Below, one piece after another: positions 38,252 to 54,097 of a stretch of 64,000 bases of DNA (the first letter of the stretch is position 1; every line of letters begins with the position of its first letter). Source of the stretch: Roseomonas sp. GTDB lineage: Bacteria > Pseudomonadota > Alphaproteobacteria > Acetobacterales > Acetobacteraceae. The position numbers and the translations under genes were made by a program. The notes beneath the pieces were generated by a model. That model did not search any database, was not told the DNA's origin, and saw only the letters and a list, made by a program, of their open reading frames with translations. The stretch spans positions 62,001-126,000 of the forward strand of contig JADCFN010000023.1 in assembly GCA_020249505.1 (NCBI GenBank). Reading direction: 5' to 3'.

Positions 38252-39024
38252 GGCTCGCTACGCTCTGGGGTGGCGTAGAAATGTCCACCACCAAAATATG
38301 CAGAGATGCGATCTTCCTCGAGCAAGGTGATCTGCTCTGGCTGCGCAACACTCGGCGCTGCGGCGAATTGCGCAGCGGTGACCGAGATTACTCGCGCCGT
38401 ACCATCGTCGGTAAAAGTGCAGAGGAACATCGGCACCAGAACGCGCCGCCCATTGGACAGTTCAGTTTCCAGATAGCGCAGGATATATTCCGAGCGATCC
38501 ACCCAAACATCAACTGTCGTTCCTGCAACCTCACCGTCCAGCGTAATCACAGGGCGGCCGCGGGGATCGGGATCTTCATGCGCGATATGCCAGCCTGGCG
38601 CAGCGCGAAGTGGAACGATCTTCGGCTTGTGATCATCAAACGCCAAATCAGGTTCATCAGCCCTGTCGGCATAGGCTGCGGGGCCGACACCATCCTTCAT
38701 CGCATCCCCAGTCGGCACGAATGCTGTACCGGGGTAGGGAGCTTCTGGGATTAATTGAGCGCTGACATCGCGTTCTGGCCGCACGCCCTGCACAACAGTG
38801 GCACCTTCCGGATAATGCAACCGAAAGACTTTCGGTGGAGGTGTTTCCGGAAAGCCATGCATGGTCGCGAAAGCCGGACGATCCGGCAGTTCATTGATCA
38901 TTGGATAGCCTTCGCGCTTGTTCTCGCGGGTCAGATAATAGATCAGGCCGGCGAAGAATGCGAAGAAGATATAAAGCGAAATTGCAGCCGCATCCAAAAA
39001 GATCGGCGTTGCGGGTGTGGTCAT
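38242..39024 (-). CDS. puhA: Reaction centre H subunit
   Basis: 260 residues. Single N-terminal transmembrane helix (ISLYIFFAFFAGLIYYLTRENKREGYP in two parts), then the cytoplasmic PRC-barrel domain with DPRGRPVITLDGEVAGTTVDVWVDRSE region. It caps the L/M core and guides proton uptake to quinone B. The start overlaps the lhaA stop (ATGA). Confidence 0.96.
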   Translation of the reverse strand: MTTPATPIFLDAAAISLYIFFAFFAGLIYYLTRENKREGYPMINELPDRPAFATMHGFPETPPPKVFRLHYPEGATVVQGVRPERDVSAQLIPEAPYPGTAFVPTGDAMKDGVGPAAYADRADEPDLAFDDHKPKIVPLRAAPGWHIAHEDPDPRGRPVITLDGEVAGTTVDVWVDRSEYILRYLETELSNGRRVLVPMFLCTFTDDGTARVISVTAAQFAAAPSVAQPEQITLLEEDRISAYFGGGHFYATPERSEPCL

Positions 39025-40484
39025 GGCAATGCTCCATGTTGGTTTTGCAGCCCGGCAAGTGCCGGCCGGCCTGCATCACGTTGAGGTTCTTGGGAAACCG
39101 AATCAGTGGCCCGCAGTAATGGGCCAACAACTGCAAGCATCATGAACAACAGCATTATTTCGACGAGATAGACCCCGACATATCCGGTACTTGGGGCATC
39201 AAGCCCGGCGCCAAGAATGCCCGCTGAGGCAAGGGAGGAAATGACATCTCGAATGACACCGCCAAGTGCGACAGCAACACCGCCAGCGGTTGCCGTCACC
39301 GCCCCCCAAACGCCAAGCGTCAGACCAATCTGCCCTTCCGGTGCAGCGCGCATGCAGCCGGTAAGCGTCGCATGCGCAAAAAGCCCAGCACCGAAGCCAA
39401 TGGCCGCAGTGCCAGCCGCGAATACAATGGTTGATTCAAGCGGAGCCGCAAAGATCACCATCACAAAGCCGGAAATGCCCACAATGGCGCCCGCACTGGC
39501 GACGCGCTGTGCATGCATCCCCCGCGCAAGCAACGGGGCGGCACGCAAAAAGCCTAAGACCGCGCCACTCGCAAACAGCGCCGTCAAGCCGGTTGTTGCA
39601 CCCACGCTCAGCGCAAGGATCTGGCCGCCATAGGGTTCCAGCAGCACATCCTGCATGCCGAAGGCAGCTGTACCCAGTGCCGCGGCGAGCAAGCGCCGAT
39701 CCCATGGCCCAGTCTTCCGCAAGAGCTTGAGACTTTGAAGAAAGTTCGGATCACTCGAGCCGCGACCAACTGTCAGTTCCGGCCGTCTTGGTTCCTGTTT
39801 CCAGGCGGCGATCAGATTAATCACAAGGGTCGCCGCCGCCATGCCCTGCACAAGTTGGATCAGCTTGATCTGCGAGAAATTCGCAAGAAAGGCACCAAAG
39901 GCAATTGCCGAAATCACCATGCCAATTAATTGCATCAGCGAAAGAATAGTGACGACGTTGGGTTGCGCCTCTCGCGGCACGATATCTGTCGCCAAGGCAA
40001 GCCCAACAGTCTGCACCGTATGCATGCCCGCCCCCACCATGAGGAAGGCAAGCCCCGCCGCTAGCTGCGCTACCCAAGGCGGTGCCCAGGTATCCCCCGA
40101 GAGAATGATGAGCGCAAATGGCATCATCGCAAGCCCACCGAACTGGATAATCGTGCCGAGCCAAAGATAGGGCACACGCCGCCAACCGAGAACCGAGCGA
40201 TGCGAATCTGAACGAAATCCAATCAGGGCTCGCAGCGGTGCAAAAAGCAGTGGTAGCGCGACCATGATCGCGACCAAGCTCGCCGCCACACCCATTTCCA
40301 CTATCATCACGCGATTGAGCGTGCCAACCATCAGCACCGCCGTCATGCCGCACGAAATCTGAAATAGCGAAAGTCGTAATAGACGCTTGATCGGCAGTGG
40401 GCCACTGCTGGCTTCGGCAAAGGGCAGCACATTGAGGCTGATCCCTGTCCAAAGCCGTGCCAAGCGGTCGTTTACCTCGCTCAT
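39021..40484 (-). CDS. lhaA: LH1 assembly protein LhaA (PucC/BCD family)
   Basis: 487 residues, 12 membrane segments, PucC family of the major facilitator superfamily. RLSLFQISCGMTAVLMVGTLNRVMIVEMG at the start and FRSDSHRSVLGWRRVPYLWLGT are family marks. LhaA aids LH1 assembly, possibly by delivering BChl. It is directly upstream of and coupled to puhA, the usual place for lhaA. A shorter paralogue lies at 52.8 kb. Confidence 0.94.
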   Translation of the reverse strand: MSEVNDRLARLWTGISLNVLPFAEASSGPLPIKRLLRLSLFQISCGMTAVLMVGTLNRVMIVEMGVAASLVAIMVALPLLFAPLRALIGFRSDSHRSVLGWRRVPYLWLGTIIQFGGLAMMPFALIILSGDTWAPPWVAQLAAGLAFLMVGAGMHTVQTVGLALATDIVPREAQPNVVTILSLMQLIGMVISAIAFGAFLANFSQIKLIQLVQGMAAATLVINLIAAWKQEPRRPELTVGRGSSDPNFLQSLKLLRKTGPWDRRLLAAALGTAAFGMQDVLLEPYGGQILALSVGATTGLTALFASGAVLGFLRAAPLLARGMHAQRVASAGAIVGISGFVMVIFAAPLESTIVFAAGTAAIGFGAGLFAHATLTGCMRAAPEGQIGLTLGVWGAVTATAGGVAVALGGVIRDVISSLASAGILGAGLDAPSTGYVGVYLVEIMLLFMMLAVVGPLLRATDSVSQEPQRDAGRPALAGLQNQHGALP

Positions 40485-41181
40485 TTCCGGATCAGCTCCA
40501 GCGCATGAGAGGTGTAAAAACCGCGAGAAATACGGCGATCCTGGCCGAGATTCCAGGACATGAGCTGTCGCTCACCCTTGATCCGCGCCTTGAGGCTGCG
40601 CTCCGCCACGGGTTCAATCGCCGGTGCTCGATCACCACGCGGAAAGGCGCGCCCTACAAAATGCATCGCTGCGAGCAAGGGTGTCTTTGGCGCAAAGGTC
40701 ATCAGCATGGAACGACGAATACGCGGCGCCAAGGTCACCAGGCTCTGCACCATATCATCTGGATGATAGTGAATAAGGCTATCCATGGCGACAACGTGAT
40801 CAAAAACGCCGAATTGGCCATCCAGCATGTCACCCACTTCATGGATGATACTACCTTCCGGTGCGAGTCCTTCGCTACGTTCCCGCGCAATCTTGACAAG
40901 CGAGGGCGAAACATCAATCGCCAGAACCTGCGCACCGCGCCGTGCCGCTTCAATGGCAAATGCGCCAGTGCCGCAGCCGGCATCCAGCAGACGCTTGCCG
41001 GTCAGATCAGCTGGCAGCCAGGACAGCAGCGTCTGGCGCATTTCGTCACGGCCGGCACGCACGGTTGCGCGAATGCCACTGACCGGCGCATCGGAGGTCA
41101 ATCGCGCCCAGGCATCCGCGGCCGTACGATCGAAATAGGTTTCGATCTGGCTGCGACGGCTTTGATAGGTGGTGGTTTGCA

Positions 41182-41182
<1 letters not shown>
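40481..41182 (-). CDS. bchM: Mg-protoporphyrin IX O-methyltransferase
   Basis: 233 residues, class I SAM methyltransferase with LLDAGCGTGAFAIEAA (motif I) and YFDRTAADAWARLTSD near the N-terminus. It methylates the ring-C propionate of Mg-protoporphyrin before cyclisation. TGATG overlap with bchL, ATGA overlap with lhaA. Confidence 0.95.
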
Positions 41183-45681
<4,499 letters not shown>

Positions 45682-45707
<26 letters not shown>

Positions 45708-47214
45708 CGTAAAGCGTCTCAAGGGTGATGACGGCAATGCCGCGTTCTTCGGCGAATCTTTCGGTATTCCGGCGCGCCTTGCCTCGCACGAAGAAGGGGA
45801 TCTTGCGCAACTCCGCCTCGGCCTCATGCGCCCAACTCGTGGGGCCAACGGCAACCGGCACGCTATGTGTTTCCACTTGCGGGCCATGGCCCAGATGGGA
45901 AGGGGCCACACCGTCACGGAATTCGAAATCTTCGCGGAACATGCCAAGCAGATGTTCCTCAAGCCCCATCATGAGCGGATGGACCCAGGTATCGAAGATC
46001 ACATTGGCGCCTTCAAAGCCCATCTGCGGCGCATAACGCGCAGGGAAATCCTGCACATGCACGGGCGCGGAAATCACGGCGCAGGGAATGCCGAGCTTCT
46101 TCGCTATATGGCGTTCCATCTGCGTGCCCAACACCAATTCCGGGGTCAGGGCGGCGATGCGTTCCTCGACTTCCAGATAATCGTCAGAAATCAGCGCCTC
46201 ACAGCCATATTTTTCAGCAGCGGCGCGAATTTCGCGGCCGAATTCGCGGCTATAGGTACCAAGCCCCACCACCGCGAAACCTAATTCTTCCTGCGCGATG
46301 CGCGCCGCAGCAATGGCGTGGGTGGCATCGCCAAAAATAAATACCCGCTTGCCGGTCAGGTAATTCGAATCGACCGAACGCGCATACCAGGGCAGGCGTA
46401 GCGCTCCCCCACTATCGGTTGAAGGTGCTGGCAGTCCCGCAAGTTCAGCGACCTCATTCATAAAATCACGCGTCGCACCAACGCCAATCGGTACAGTGCG
46501 CGTAAAGGGCTGCCCCAGATGGCGCTGCAGAAAGCTCGCCGTCACCTGCGCGATTTCGGGATAAAGCACGACATTAAAATCTGCGTCCCGCAACTTCGTG
46601 AGGTCCGTGGGCGTGGCGCCCATGGGCGCAGTTACGACCACCTCGACACCCATACTGTTCAGCAGCTTTGTGATTTCGGCCACATCATCGCGATGGCGAA
46701 AACCAAGCGCGGTCGGGCCGAGAATATTGCAGCACGGGGCGCGCGCTGGATCACGTGGTGTGCGTGTTTGCGCTGGCCCCGCAAAAGCGCGCACCAGGCG
46801 ATAGAAAGTCTCCGCCGCGCCCCAATTTTCCTTGCGCTGATAAGCAGGCAATTCAAGCGGCACGACGGGCACTGGCAAGCCAAGCGTTTTGGCCAAACCG
46901 CCTGGATCATCCTGAATCAGCTCTGCCGTGCAGGAAGCGCCAACCAGCATCGCTTCCGGCTTGAAGCGCGCATAGGCATCGCGCGCCGCTTCCATGAAAA
47001 GCTCGGCCGTATCGCCGCCCAAATCGCGCGCCTGGAAAGTTGTCCATGTCACAGGCGGGCGCTTTTCCCGCCTTTCGATCATGGTGAAAAGCAAATCGGC
47101 ATAGGTATCGCCCTGCGGCGCATGCAGCACGTAATGCACACCCTGCATGGCGGTGGCGATGCGCATCGCCCCCACATGCGGCGGCCCTTCATAGGTCCAG
47201 ACAGCGAGCTGCAT
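45682..47214 (-). CDS. bchB: Dark-operative protochlorophyllide reductase subunit B
   Basis: 510 residues. [20 protein letters not shown] start and [15 protein letters not shown] region are diagnostic; Asp in LQDDPGG-type context coordinates the NB cluster in this family. Nitrogenase-beta-like catalytic subunit. It starts 2 nt after the bchN stop. The C-terminal domain (last ~45 residues, ending DAKAHFSR) is the usual DPOR tail. Confidence 0.96.
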
Positions 47215-47216
47215 GG

Positions 47217-49000
<1,784 letters not shown>

Positions 49001-49099
49001 CCCCCGCCTGACGCCGACCTGGCGCTTGCCGCCGCGACCTGTGGCGGCATTCCAGGGGCAGGCGTCCAAGGCCTTGAAAATACCGGTAAAGCGGTCTGC

Positions 49100-49117
49100 T
49101 GTCAGCATTTCTTGACA
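49100..49117 (-). promoter_or_regulatory. Perfect PpsR/CrtJ palindrome upstream of bchF
   Basis: TGTC-N10-GACA, equal to TGT-N12-ACA with no mismatch. No second copy at 8 nt spacing on either side. Located 100 nt upstream of the preferred bchF GTG start. Confidence 0.75.
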
Positions 49118-49286
49118 CCCCCAGAGATTGAAGCGAGTCGGGCGGCCCAGCTTGGGGCAGCGCCAGCCAAGGGCCTCATCCGGCCTGTTTCGGCCAGTTT
49201 TCCTTGGATTTCGGTGACGCACAGGGTCATGTGGACCCCCTTCCCAGTCTTCTACGTTTTCAAAGCTACCGGGCCTCAGGGGCGAG

Positions 49287-49320
49287 TGTCAAGAAAGATT
49301 GACGTATTTTATAATTGACA
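49287..49320. promoter_or_regulatory. Overlapping PpsR-like sites before ppaA
   Basis: TGT-N12-ACG at 49287-49304 on the plus strand and, on the minus strand, TGT-N12-ACG covering 49303-49320; each one mismatch from consensus, sharing two bases. The A/T-rich stretch between them stands out from the GC-rich surroundings and lies 46 nt before the ppaA start, so it may form the ppaA promoter/operator or a distant site for bchF. Confidence 0.5.
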
Positions 49321-49365
49321 GTAACCGCCCCTCAGGATGAAGCTACCCACTCAAAGGGGGTCACC

Positions 49366-50316
49366 ATGAAGCCGAGCACGGATGAGGAGCGACAGTCCCA
49401 AGCGGAATATGTGGAAGCCGATCGCGGTTTCACGTTATATTCCCGGTTGGACATGGCAGACCCAGACCCCGATCACAGGGACGGGCCCGCTACGATGGAT
49501 TGGCGCCCAGCCTCTCGGGACCGGGCCCTTCCCTTGAAGCGGGTGATCGAGACCGAGGTAATTCCTCGACTCGTGCTTGCACAGCGCGTGCTGAACAATC
49601 CGGGGCATGAGCCCGACCAGACTCATCCTGCTGCGCCCACCGCGGAAGATGTCGAGGCCTTCGCGGCCCTGGCGCGACTCGGCAATACCGACAATGCGCT
49701 GACTTTTATTGATGCTTTTTGTGCGCGCGGCCTGCCGCTCACGCAGGTTTATCTTGGCTTGCTCGCGCCCACGGCGCGGCTTCTTGGCACGTGCTGGGAA
49801 GATGATGTTTGCGATTTTACGGAAGTCACCATCGGGCTGCGCTGCCTGCATGGCGTCTGCCATGCGCTTGAACCGCGCTTCGCGCCGCTCGCCCCGAATG
49901 GTCGATCAGGCCGAAGGATTCTTCTGGCCGCGGCCCCGGGTGAACAACATGGTTTTGGCCTGACCATGGTGGAACAATTCTTCCGCCGCGCCGGTTGGGA
50001 AGCTTGGATAGATGGCAGCGCCGATAGTGATGCGCTGATCGCCATGGTCGCCGAAAAGCATTTCGGCCTGATCGGGTTTTCCATCGGTGGTGAAACGCAT
50101 ATCGAAGCGCTTGCCAAGCTTATTCATGATATGCGCCGCGCATCGCGCAATGCCGATCTGGGCATTCTGGTGGGTGGCCCCTTGCTGTTGCAGGAACCGC
50201 TGCTGGTGAAGCGCCTTGGCGCCGATGCCACGGCGCGGGATGCAGAAGAAGCCGTGCTTCAAGCCGAGGCCTTGCTGGCCTTACAAGGACGAGGAAGCGA
50301 GGGATTGCCGAGCTAA
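49366..50316 (+). CDS. ppaA: PpsR antirepressor with B12-binding domain (PpaA/AerR)
   Basis: 316 residues. An N-terminal helical region (TAEDVEAFAALARLGN) precedes a cobalamin-binding-like Rossmann domain with ILLAAAPGEQHGFGLTMV, the His of which is a candidate cobalt ligand, and LGILVGGPLLL. PpaA/AerR proteins bind B12 and modulate PpsR/CrtJ in a light- and oxygen-dependent way. ATG 49366 has GGGGGT 7 nt upstream. ppsR follows 97 nt later in the same direction, and bchF lies divergent. Confidence 0.9.
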   Translation: MKPSTDEERQSQAEYVEADRGFTLYSRLDMADPDPDHRDGPATMDWRPASRDRALPLKRVIETEVIPRLVLAQRVLNNPGHEPDQTHPAAPTAEDVEAFAALARLGNTDNALTFIDAFCARGLPLTQVYLGLLAPTARLLGTCWEDDVCDFTEVTIGLRCLHGVCHALEPRFAPLAPNGRSGRRILLAAAPGEQHGFGLTMVEQFFRRAGWEAWIDGSADSDALIAMVAEKHFGLIGFSIGGETHIEALAKLIHDMRRASRNADLGILVGGPLLLQEPLLVKRLGADATARDAEEAVLQAEALLALQGRGSEGLPS

Positions 50317-50413
50317 GGGCCCCGGCAATGCGACCGCAAGCGTCGCCTCCCCTTGATTTCCTTCGGCGCCGTGAAGAACAGGCGCCGTTCGTTCCAGAAG
50401 GTTGCCCATTTCC

Positions 50414-51835
50414 GTGAAGACGTTCCTCGCCCCTCGCAACTCGCTCGGAGATTTGGATGCTGATGCCGCGGCCTCATTGGTCTCGGCGGCAGCGGATATG
50501 GCTTTGGTTGTGGATGAACAGGGCGTCATTCGCGATATTGCTTTCAGCAATCAGGAATTATCCAAGGCTTTGGGCGGGCATCAGGCGTGGCTCGGTCGCC
50601 CTTGGGCGGAAACCGTCACCACGGAAAGCCGGCCCAAGGTTGAAGCGCTCTTGAGCGGCGCGCCGAGCGAATCGAAGTGGCGCAACATCAATCAAGTTGC
50701 CGAAGGTGGCGAAGCCGTGCCGCTGCTTTTTGCCGCCGTTCCCTTGCAGCGTGGGAACCGGCGCGTTGTCTTTGGCCGCGACCTCAGCGCGCAATCGCGC
50801 CTGCAACAAAGATTGCTGGAAACCCAGCAATCCATGGAACGCGATTACGCGAAGCTCCGGCAGGCGGAAACGCGCTATCGGCTGCTGTTCCAGCTTTCTG
50901 CCGATGCGACGCTGATTGTGGATGGCGCAACGGGGCGCGTGACAGAAGCGAACCCGGCCGCTGAGCAGCTTTTCGGCCGGCATTCCCGCCGCGTGATTGG
51001 CCGCCCCTTGATGGATGCCTTCAGCACGGAAAGCCGCCAGGCCGTTCAATCCCTGCTGGCTTCTGTGCGCATTGCGGGCCGCGGCGATGAAGTAGGCGCG
51101 CAACTTGCGGATTCTGGCCGCGAAGTAACCATTGCCGCCACCAGCTTCCGGCAGGATGGCGCTTCAGTGCTGCTGGTACGGCTTTCCTTGCCGGCCGGCG
51201 ATCAACCAGCCGGGCTTTCCACCGCCAAGGCACAAATGCTGAAAGTGGCGGAAAACCTGCCAGATGCTTTTGTGGTGACAGATCAGAATGGCTTGGTGAT
51301 TTCCGCCAATGGCGCCTTTCTGGACCTGGCCGAGCTGGGTTCGGAAGAACAGGTGCGCGGCGAATCGCTGGAACGCTGGTTGGGCGGCCAGGGCATCGAA
51401 ATTGAAGTCCTGCTCTCCAACCTTCGCAATCGCGGCTCTGTCAGGCTTTACTCCACCACACTGCGCGGCGCGATGGGTGCGCGGGTGGAGGTTGAAATCT
51501 CCGCCGTCACCGTGACGCATGGCGGGCAGGAGGTTTTCGGTTTTTCGATTCGCGATATCGGCGCGCGTGTGGCGGAACCACGCCAGACCGGCGCGCATGC
51601 CACGCGTTCAGTTGAACAGCTCACGGAATTGATCGGGCGCGTGCCGCTCAAGGACCTTGTGCGCGATGCGACGGATGCGATTGAACGGCTTTGTATCGAA
51701 GCCGCCTTGCAGCTTTCCGGCGATAATCGCGCTTCGGCAGCGGAAATGCTCGGGCTGAGCCGGCAGAGCCTCTATGTAAAATTGCACCGCTACGGCCTTG
51801 GTGATCTGGGCGCCGATAGCGGCGAGCAAGGATAG
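50414..51835 (+). CDS. ppsR: Transcriptional regulator PpsR/CrtJ
   Basis: 473 residues from GTG 50414 (TTG 50402 is an alternative). Three PAS regions (about 20-125, 150-260, 270-385) joined by a coiled coil (LQQRLLETQQSMERDYAKLRQAE region), then a Fis-type helix-turn-helix with NRASAAEMLGLSRQSLYVKL. It represses bch, crt and puc-type genes by binding TGT-N12-ACA. The protein contains a single Cys, in RLCIEAAL at the start of the DNA-binding domain, equivalent to the redox-active Cys of Rhodobacter; the second Cys used for the disulfide there is missing. Confidence 0.94.
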   Translation: MKTFLAPRNSLGDLDADAAASLVSAAADMALVVDEQGVIRDIAFSNQELSKALGGHQAWLGRPWAETVTTESRPKVEALLSGAPSESKWRNINQVAEGGEAVPLLFAAVPLQRGNRRVVFGRDLSAQSRLQQRLLETQQSMERDYAKLRQAETRYRLLFQLSADATLIVDGATGRVTEANPAAEQLFGRHSRRVIGRPLMDAFSTESRQAVQSLLASVRIAGRGDEVGAQLADSGREVTIAATSFRQDGASVLLVRLSLPAGDQPAGLSTAKAQMLKVAENLPDAFVVTDQNGLVISANGAFLDLAELGSEEQVRGESLERWLGGQGIEIEVLLSNLRNRGSVRLYSTTLRGAMGARVEVEISAVTVTHGGQEVFGFSIRDIGARVAEPRQTGAHATRSVEQLTELIGRVPLKDLVRDATDAIERLCIEAALQLSGDNRASAAEMLGLSRQSLYVKLHRYGLGDLGADSGEQG

Positions 51836-51845
51836 GGGAAGCGCG

Positions 51846-52766
51846 ATGGCGGCCCCCGTTGCATCAGCGACGACCGCCCCTGCCCCGCGGCTGAAGCCAT
51901 CCGCGGTTCTGGAATTATTGAAGCCCATCACCTGGTTCCCACCCATGTGGGCCTTTGGTTGCGGTGTTGCTTCCGCCCATGGCGGCTTTGCCGAACACTG
52001 GCCTTTGGCATTACTTGGCGTGGTGCTGGCCGGGCCTTTGGTTTGCGCCATGAGTCAGGCGGCGAATGATTGGTATGATCGCCATGTGGATGCGATCAAT
52101 GAACCGCATCGCCCGATTCCATCAGGGCGGATTCCCGGTCGCTGGGGTTTGTATATTGCGCTGTTCTGGACTGGGCTTTCTCTATTGGCGGCGCTGCCGC
52201 TTGGCACTTGGGGCATGGGTGCGACCATCATCGCCATCGCCCTCGCCTGGGCCTATAGCGCGCCGCCGTTTCGGCTGAAGGCGAATGGCTGGTGGGGCAA
52301 TCTGGCCTGTGGTTTGGCTTATGAAACCCTGCCTTGGATCACAGCGGCAGCGATCATGTCTGGTGGTGCGCCGGATTGGCGCGTGCTGATGGTCGCGCTG
52401 CTCTATGGCCTTGGCGCGCATGGCATCATGACGCTGAATGACTTCAAGGCAATCGAGGGTGATCGCCGTATGGGCGTTTTGTCTTTGCCCGTGCAATTGG
52501 GCGCGGAACGCGCCGGCTTGGTCGCCTGTATTTTCATGGCGGTGCCACAGGTTTTGGTGGTAGTGCTTCTCGCGGCTTGGGACGCGCCCTGGCATGCGGT
52601 GGCGGTTGCGCTTTCCCTGCTGATCCAGCTTGGCCTGATGCGGCGCATGTTGCGCGATCCGCGCGCGCTGGCGCCCTGGTATAACGGCACCGGCGTTCTG
52701 CTTTACGTGATTGGCATGCTGATCAGCGCCTTTGCGCTGGCCGCTTTGACAGGAGGCTCGGCATGA
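51846..52766 (+). CDS. bchG: Bacteriochlorophyll a synthase BchG
   Basis: 306 residues, UbiA-type membrane prenyltransferase. First Asp motif NDWYDRHVDAINEPHRPIPSG region and second NDFKAIEGDRRMG; about eight or nine helices. It esterifies bacteriochlorophyllide a with geranylgeranyl or phytyl diphosphate. ATG 51846 has GGGGAAG 6-10 nt upstream and is 10 nt after ppsR. Confidence 0.95.
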   Translation: MAAPVASATTAPAPRLKPSAVLELLKPITWFPPMWAFGCGVASAHGGFAEHWPLALLGVVLAGPLVCAMSQAANDWYDRHVDAINEPHRPIPSGRIPGRWGLYIALFWTGLSLLAALPLGTWGMGATIIAIALAWAYSAPPFRLKANGWWGNLACGLAYETLPWITAAAIMSGGAPDWRVLMVALLYGLGAHGIMTLNDFKAIEGDRRMGVLSLPVQLGAERAGLVACIFMAVPQVLVVVLLAAWDAPWHAVAVALSLLIQLGLMRRMLRDPRALAPWYNGTGVLLYVIGMLISAFALAALTGGSA

Positions 52767-54085
52767 ACCCCGCCCCGCTTGGCTGGCTTGGCATTATCCG
52801 TTTGGGTTTGGTGCAAACCGCGCTCGGCGCCATCGTGGTGCTGACAACCTCCGCCCTCAATCGCGTGATGGTGGTGGAACTTGCCTTGCCCGCGACTCTG
52901 CCTGGGATTTTGGTTGGGATCCATTACGCGCTGCAAATGCTGCGCCCGCGCATGGGTTATGGGTCCGATATGGGTGGGCGGCGCACGCCCTGGATCATGG
53001 GTGGCATGGCAGTACTGGCGCTTGGCGGTGTTTTGGCCGCGGCTGGCACGGCACTGATGGCGGAATCGCTTTGGGCCGGCATTGCGCTGGCTGTCTTGGC
53101 GTTTTTGCTGATTGGCGCCGGCGTTGGCGCGGCTGGCACATCACTGCTGGTCTTGCTCGCGGCACGCACCGCACCAGCACGGCGCGCGGCAGCGGCATCT
53201 CTGGTTTGGATCATGATGATCGCGGGCTTTGTGATCACCACGGCGATTGCAGGGCGGCTGCTTGATCCCTATTCGCCTATGCGTTTGGTTGCTGTTGCCG
53301 CCGGCGTTTCCGCCATTGCCTTTACGCTGGCCACTCTCGCGGTTTGGGGCATGGAAGGCCCGCGCGCCGCGCGCCCGGAAGCAGGCGATGCCGCGAAGCC
53401 GCCCTTCCGGCAGGCTTTGCGCGAAGTTTGGGCAGAACCTGAAGCACGGCGCTTCACCATTTTCATCTTCGTTTCCATGCTGGCCTATAGTGCGCAGGAT
53501 TTGATCCTGGAGCCTTTCGCCGGCGCCGTCTTCAATCGCAGCCTGGGTGAGACCACGCGCAATTCATCGCTGCAACATGCGGGCGTGTTGGTTGGCATGA
53601 TTGCGATTGCGCTGATTGGCAGTGCACGTGGCGGGCGCTGGGCGGGGACGCTCCGCTTCTGGACCATTGCGGGATGCCTGGCGGCAGCGACGATGATGCT
53701 GGCGCTTTCCGTGGCGGGGCAATTCGGCGCGGCCTGGCCGCTCAAGACCAGTTTCTTCGCGCTTGGTGTCGCAAATGGCGTTTTCGCGGCGGCCGCCATT
53801 GCTTCCATGATGCAAATGGTCGCGCGCGGGCATGAATCGCGCGAAGGCACGCGCATGGGGCTTTGGGGCGCGGCGCAAGCCGTCGCTTTCGGGCTTGGCG
53901 GGTTGGCCGGTGCGGCGGCGGTGGATGTGGCGCGGTTTGCGCTTGGCCATGTTGAAGCGGCCTATGCGGCAGTTTTCATTCTGGATGCGGCGCTGTTCAT
54001 CGCGGCAGCGATGCTGGCAGCGCGTATCAATCGCCCAAAAATCAGCAAGACCGGTGGCTTTGGCCCAATGGTACCGGCAAGGTAA
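52763..54085 (+). CDS. BCD-family transporter (PucC-like, between bchG and bchP)
   Basis: 440 residues, 12 membrane segments, PucC/BCD branch of the major facilitator superfamily: LTTSALNRVMVVELALPATLPGILVG and GSDMGGRRTPWIMGG. A member of this branch lies between bchG and bchP in many PGCs (orf428 in Rhodobacter); it probably handles BChl or its precursors. ATGA overlap with bchG. Confidence 0.92.
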   Translation: MNPAPLGWLGIIRLGLVQTALGAIVVLTTSALNRVMVVELALPATLPGILVGIHYALQMLRPRMGYGSDMGGRRTPWIMGGMAVLALGGVLAAAGTALMAESLWAGIALAVLAFLLIGAGVGAAGTSLLVLLAARTAPARRAAAASLVWIMMIAGFVITTAIAGRLLDPYSPMRLVAVAAGVSAIAFTLATLAVWGMEGPRAARPEAGDAAKPPFRQALREVWAEPEARRFTIFIFVSMLAYSAQDLILEPFAGAVFNRSLGETTRNSSLQHAGVLVGMIAIALIGSARGGRWAGTLRFWTIAGCLAAATMMLALSVAGQFGAAWPLKTSFFALGVANGVFAAAAIASMMQMVARGHESREGTRMGLWGAAQAVAFGLGGLAGAAAVDVARFALGHVEAAYAAVFILDAALFIAAAMLAARINRPKISKTGGFGPMVPAR

Positions 54086-54097
54086 GGGGAAATGGCC

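Noticed and set aside
50317-50413. GGCGCC-N10-GGCGCC hairpin between ppaA and ppsR as a terminator
   Set aside because: No T-run and GGCGCC is self-complementary and common in this GC-rich sequence.
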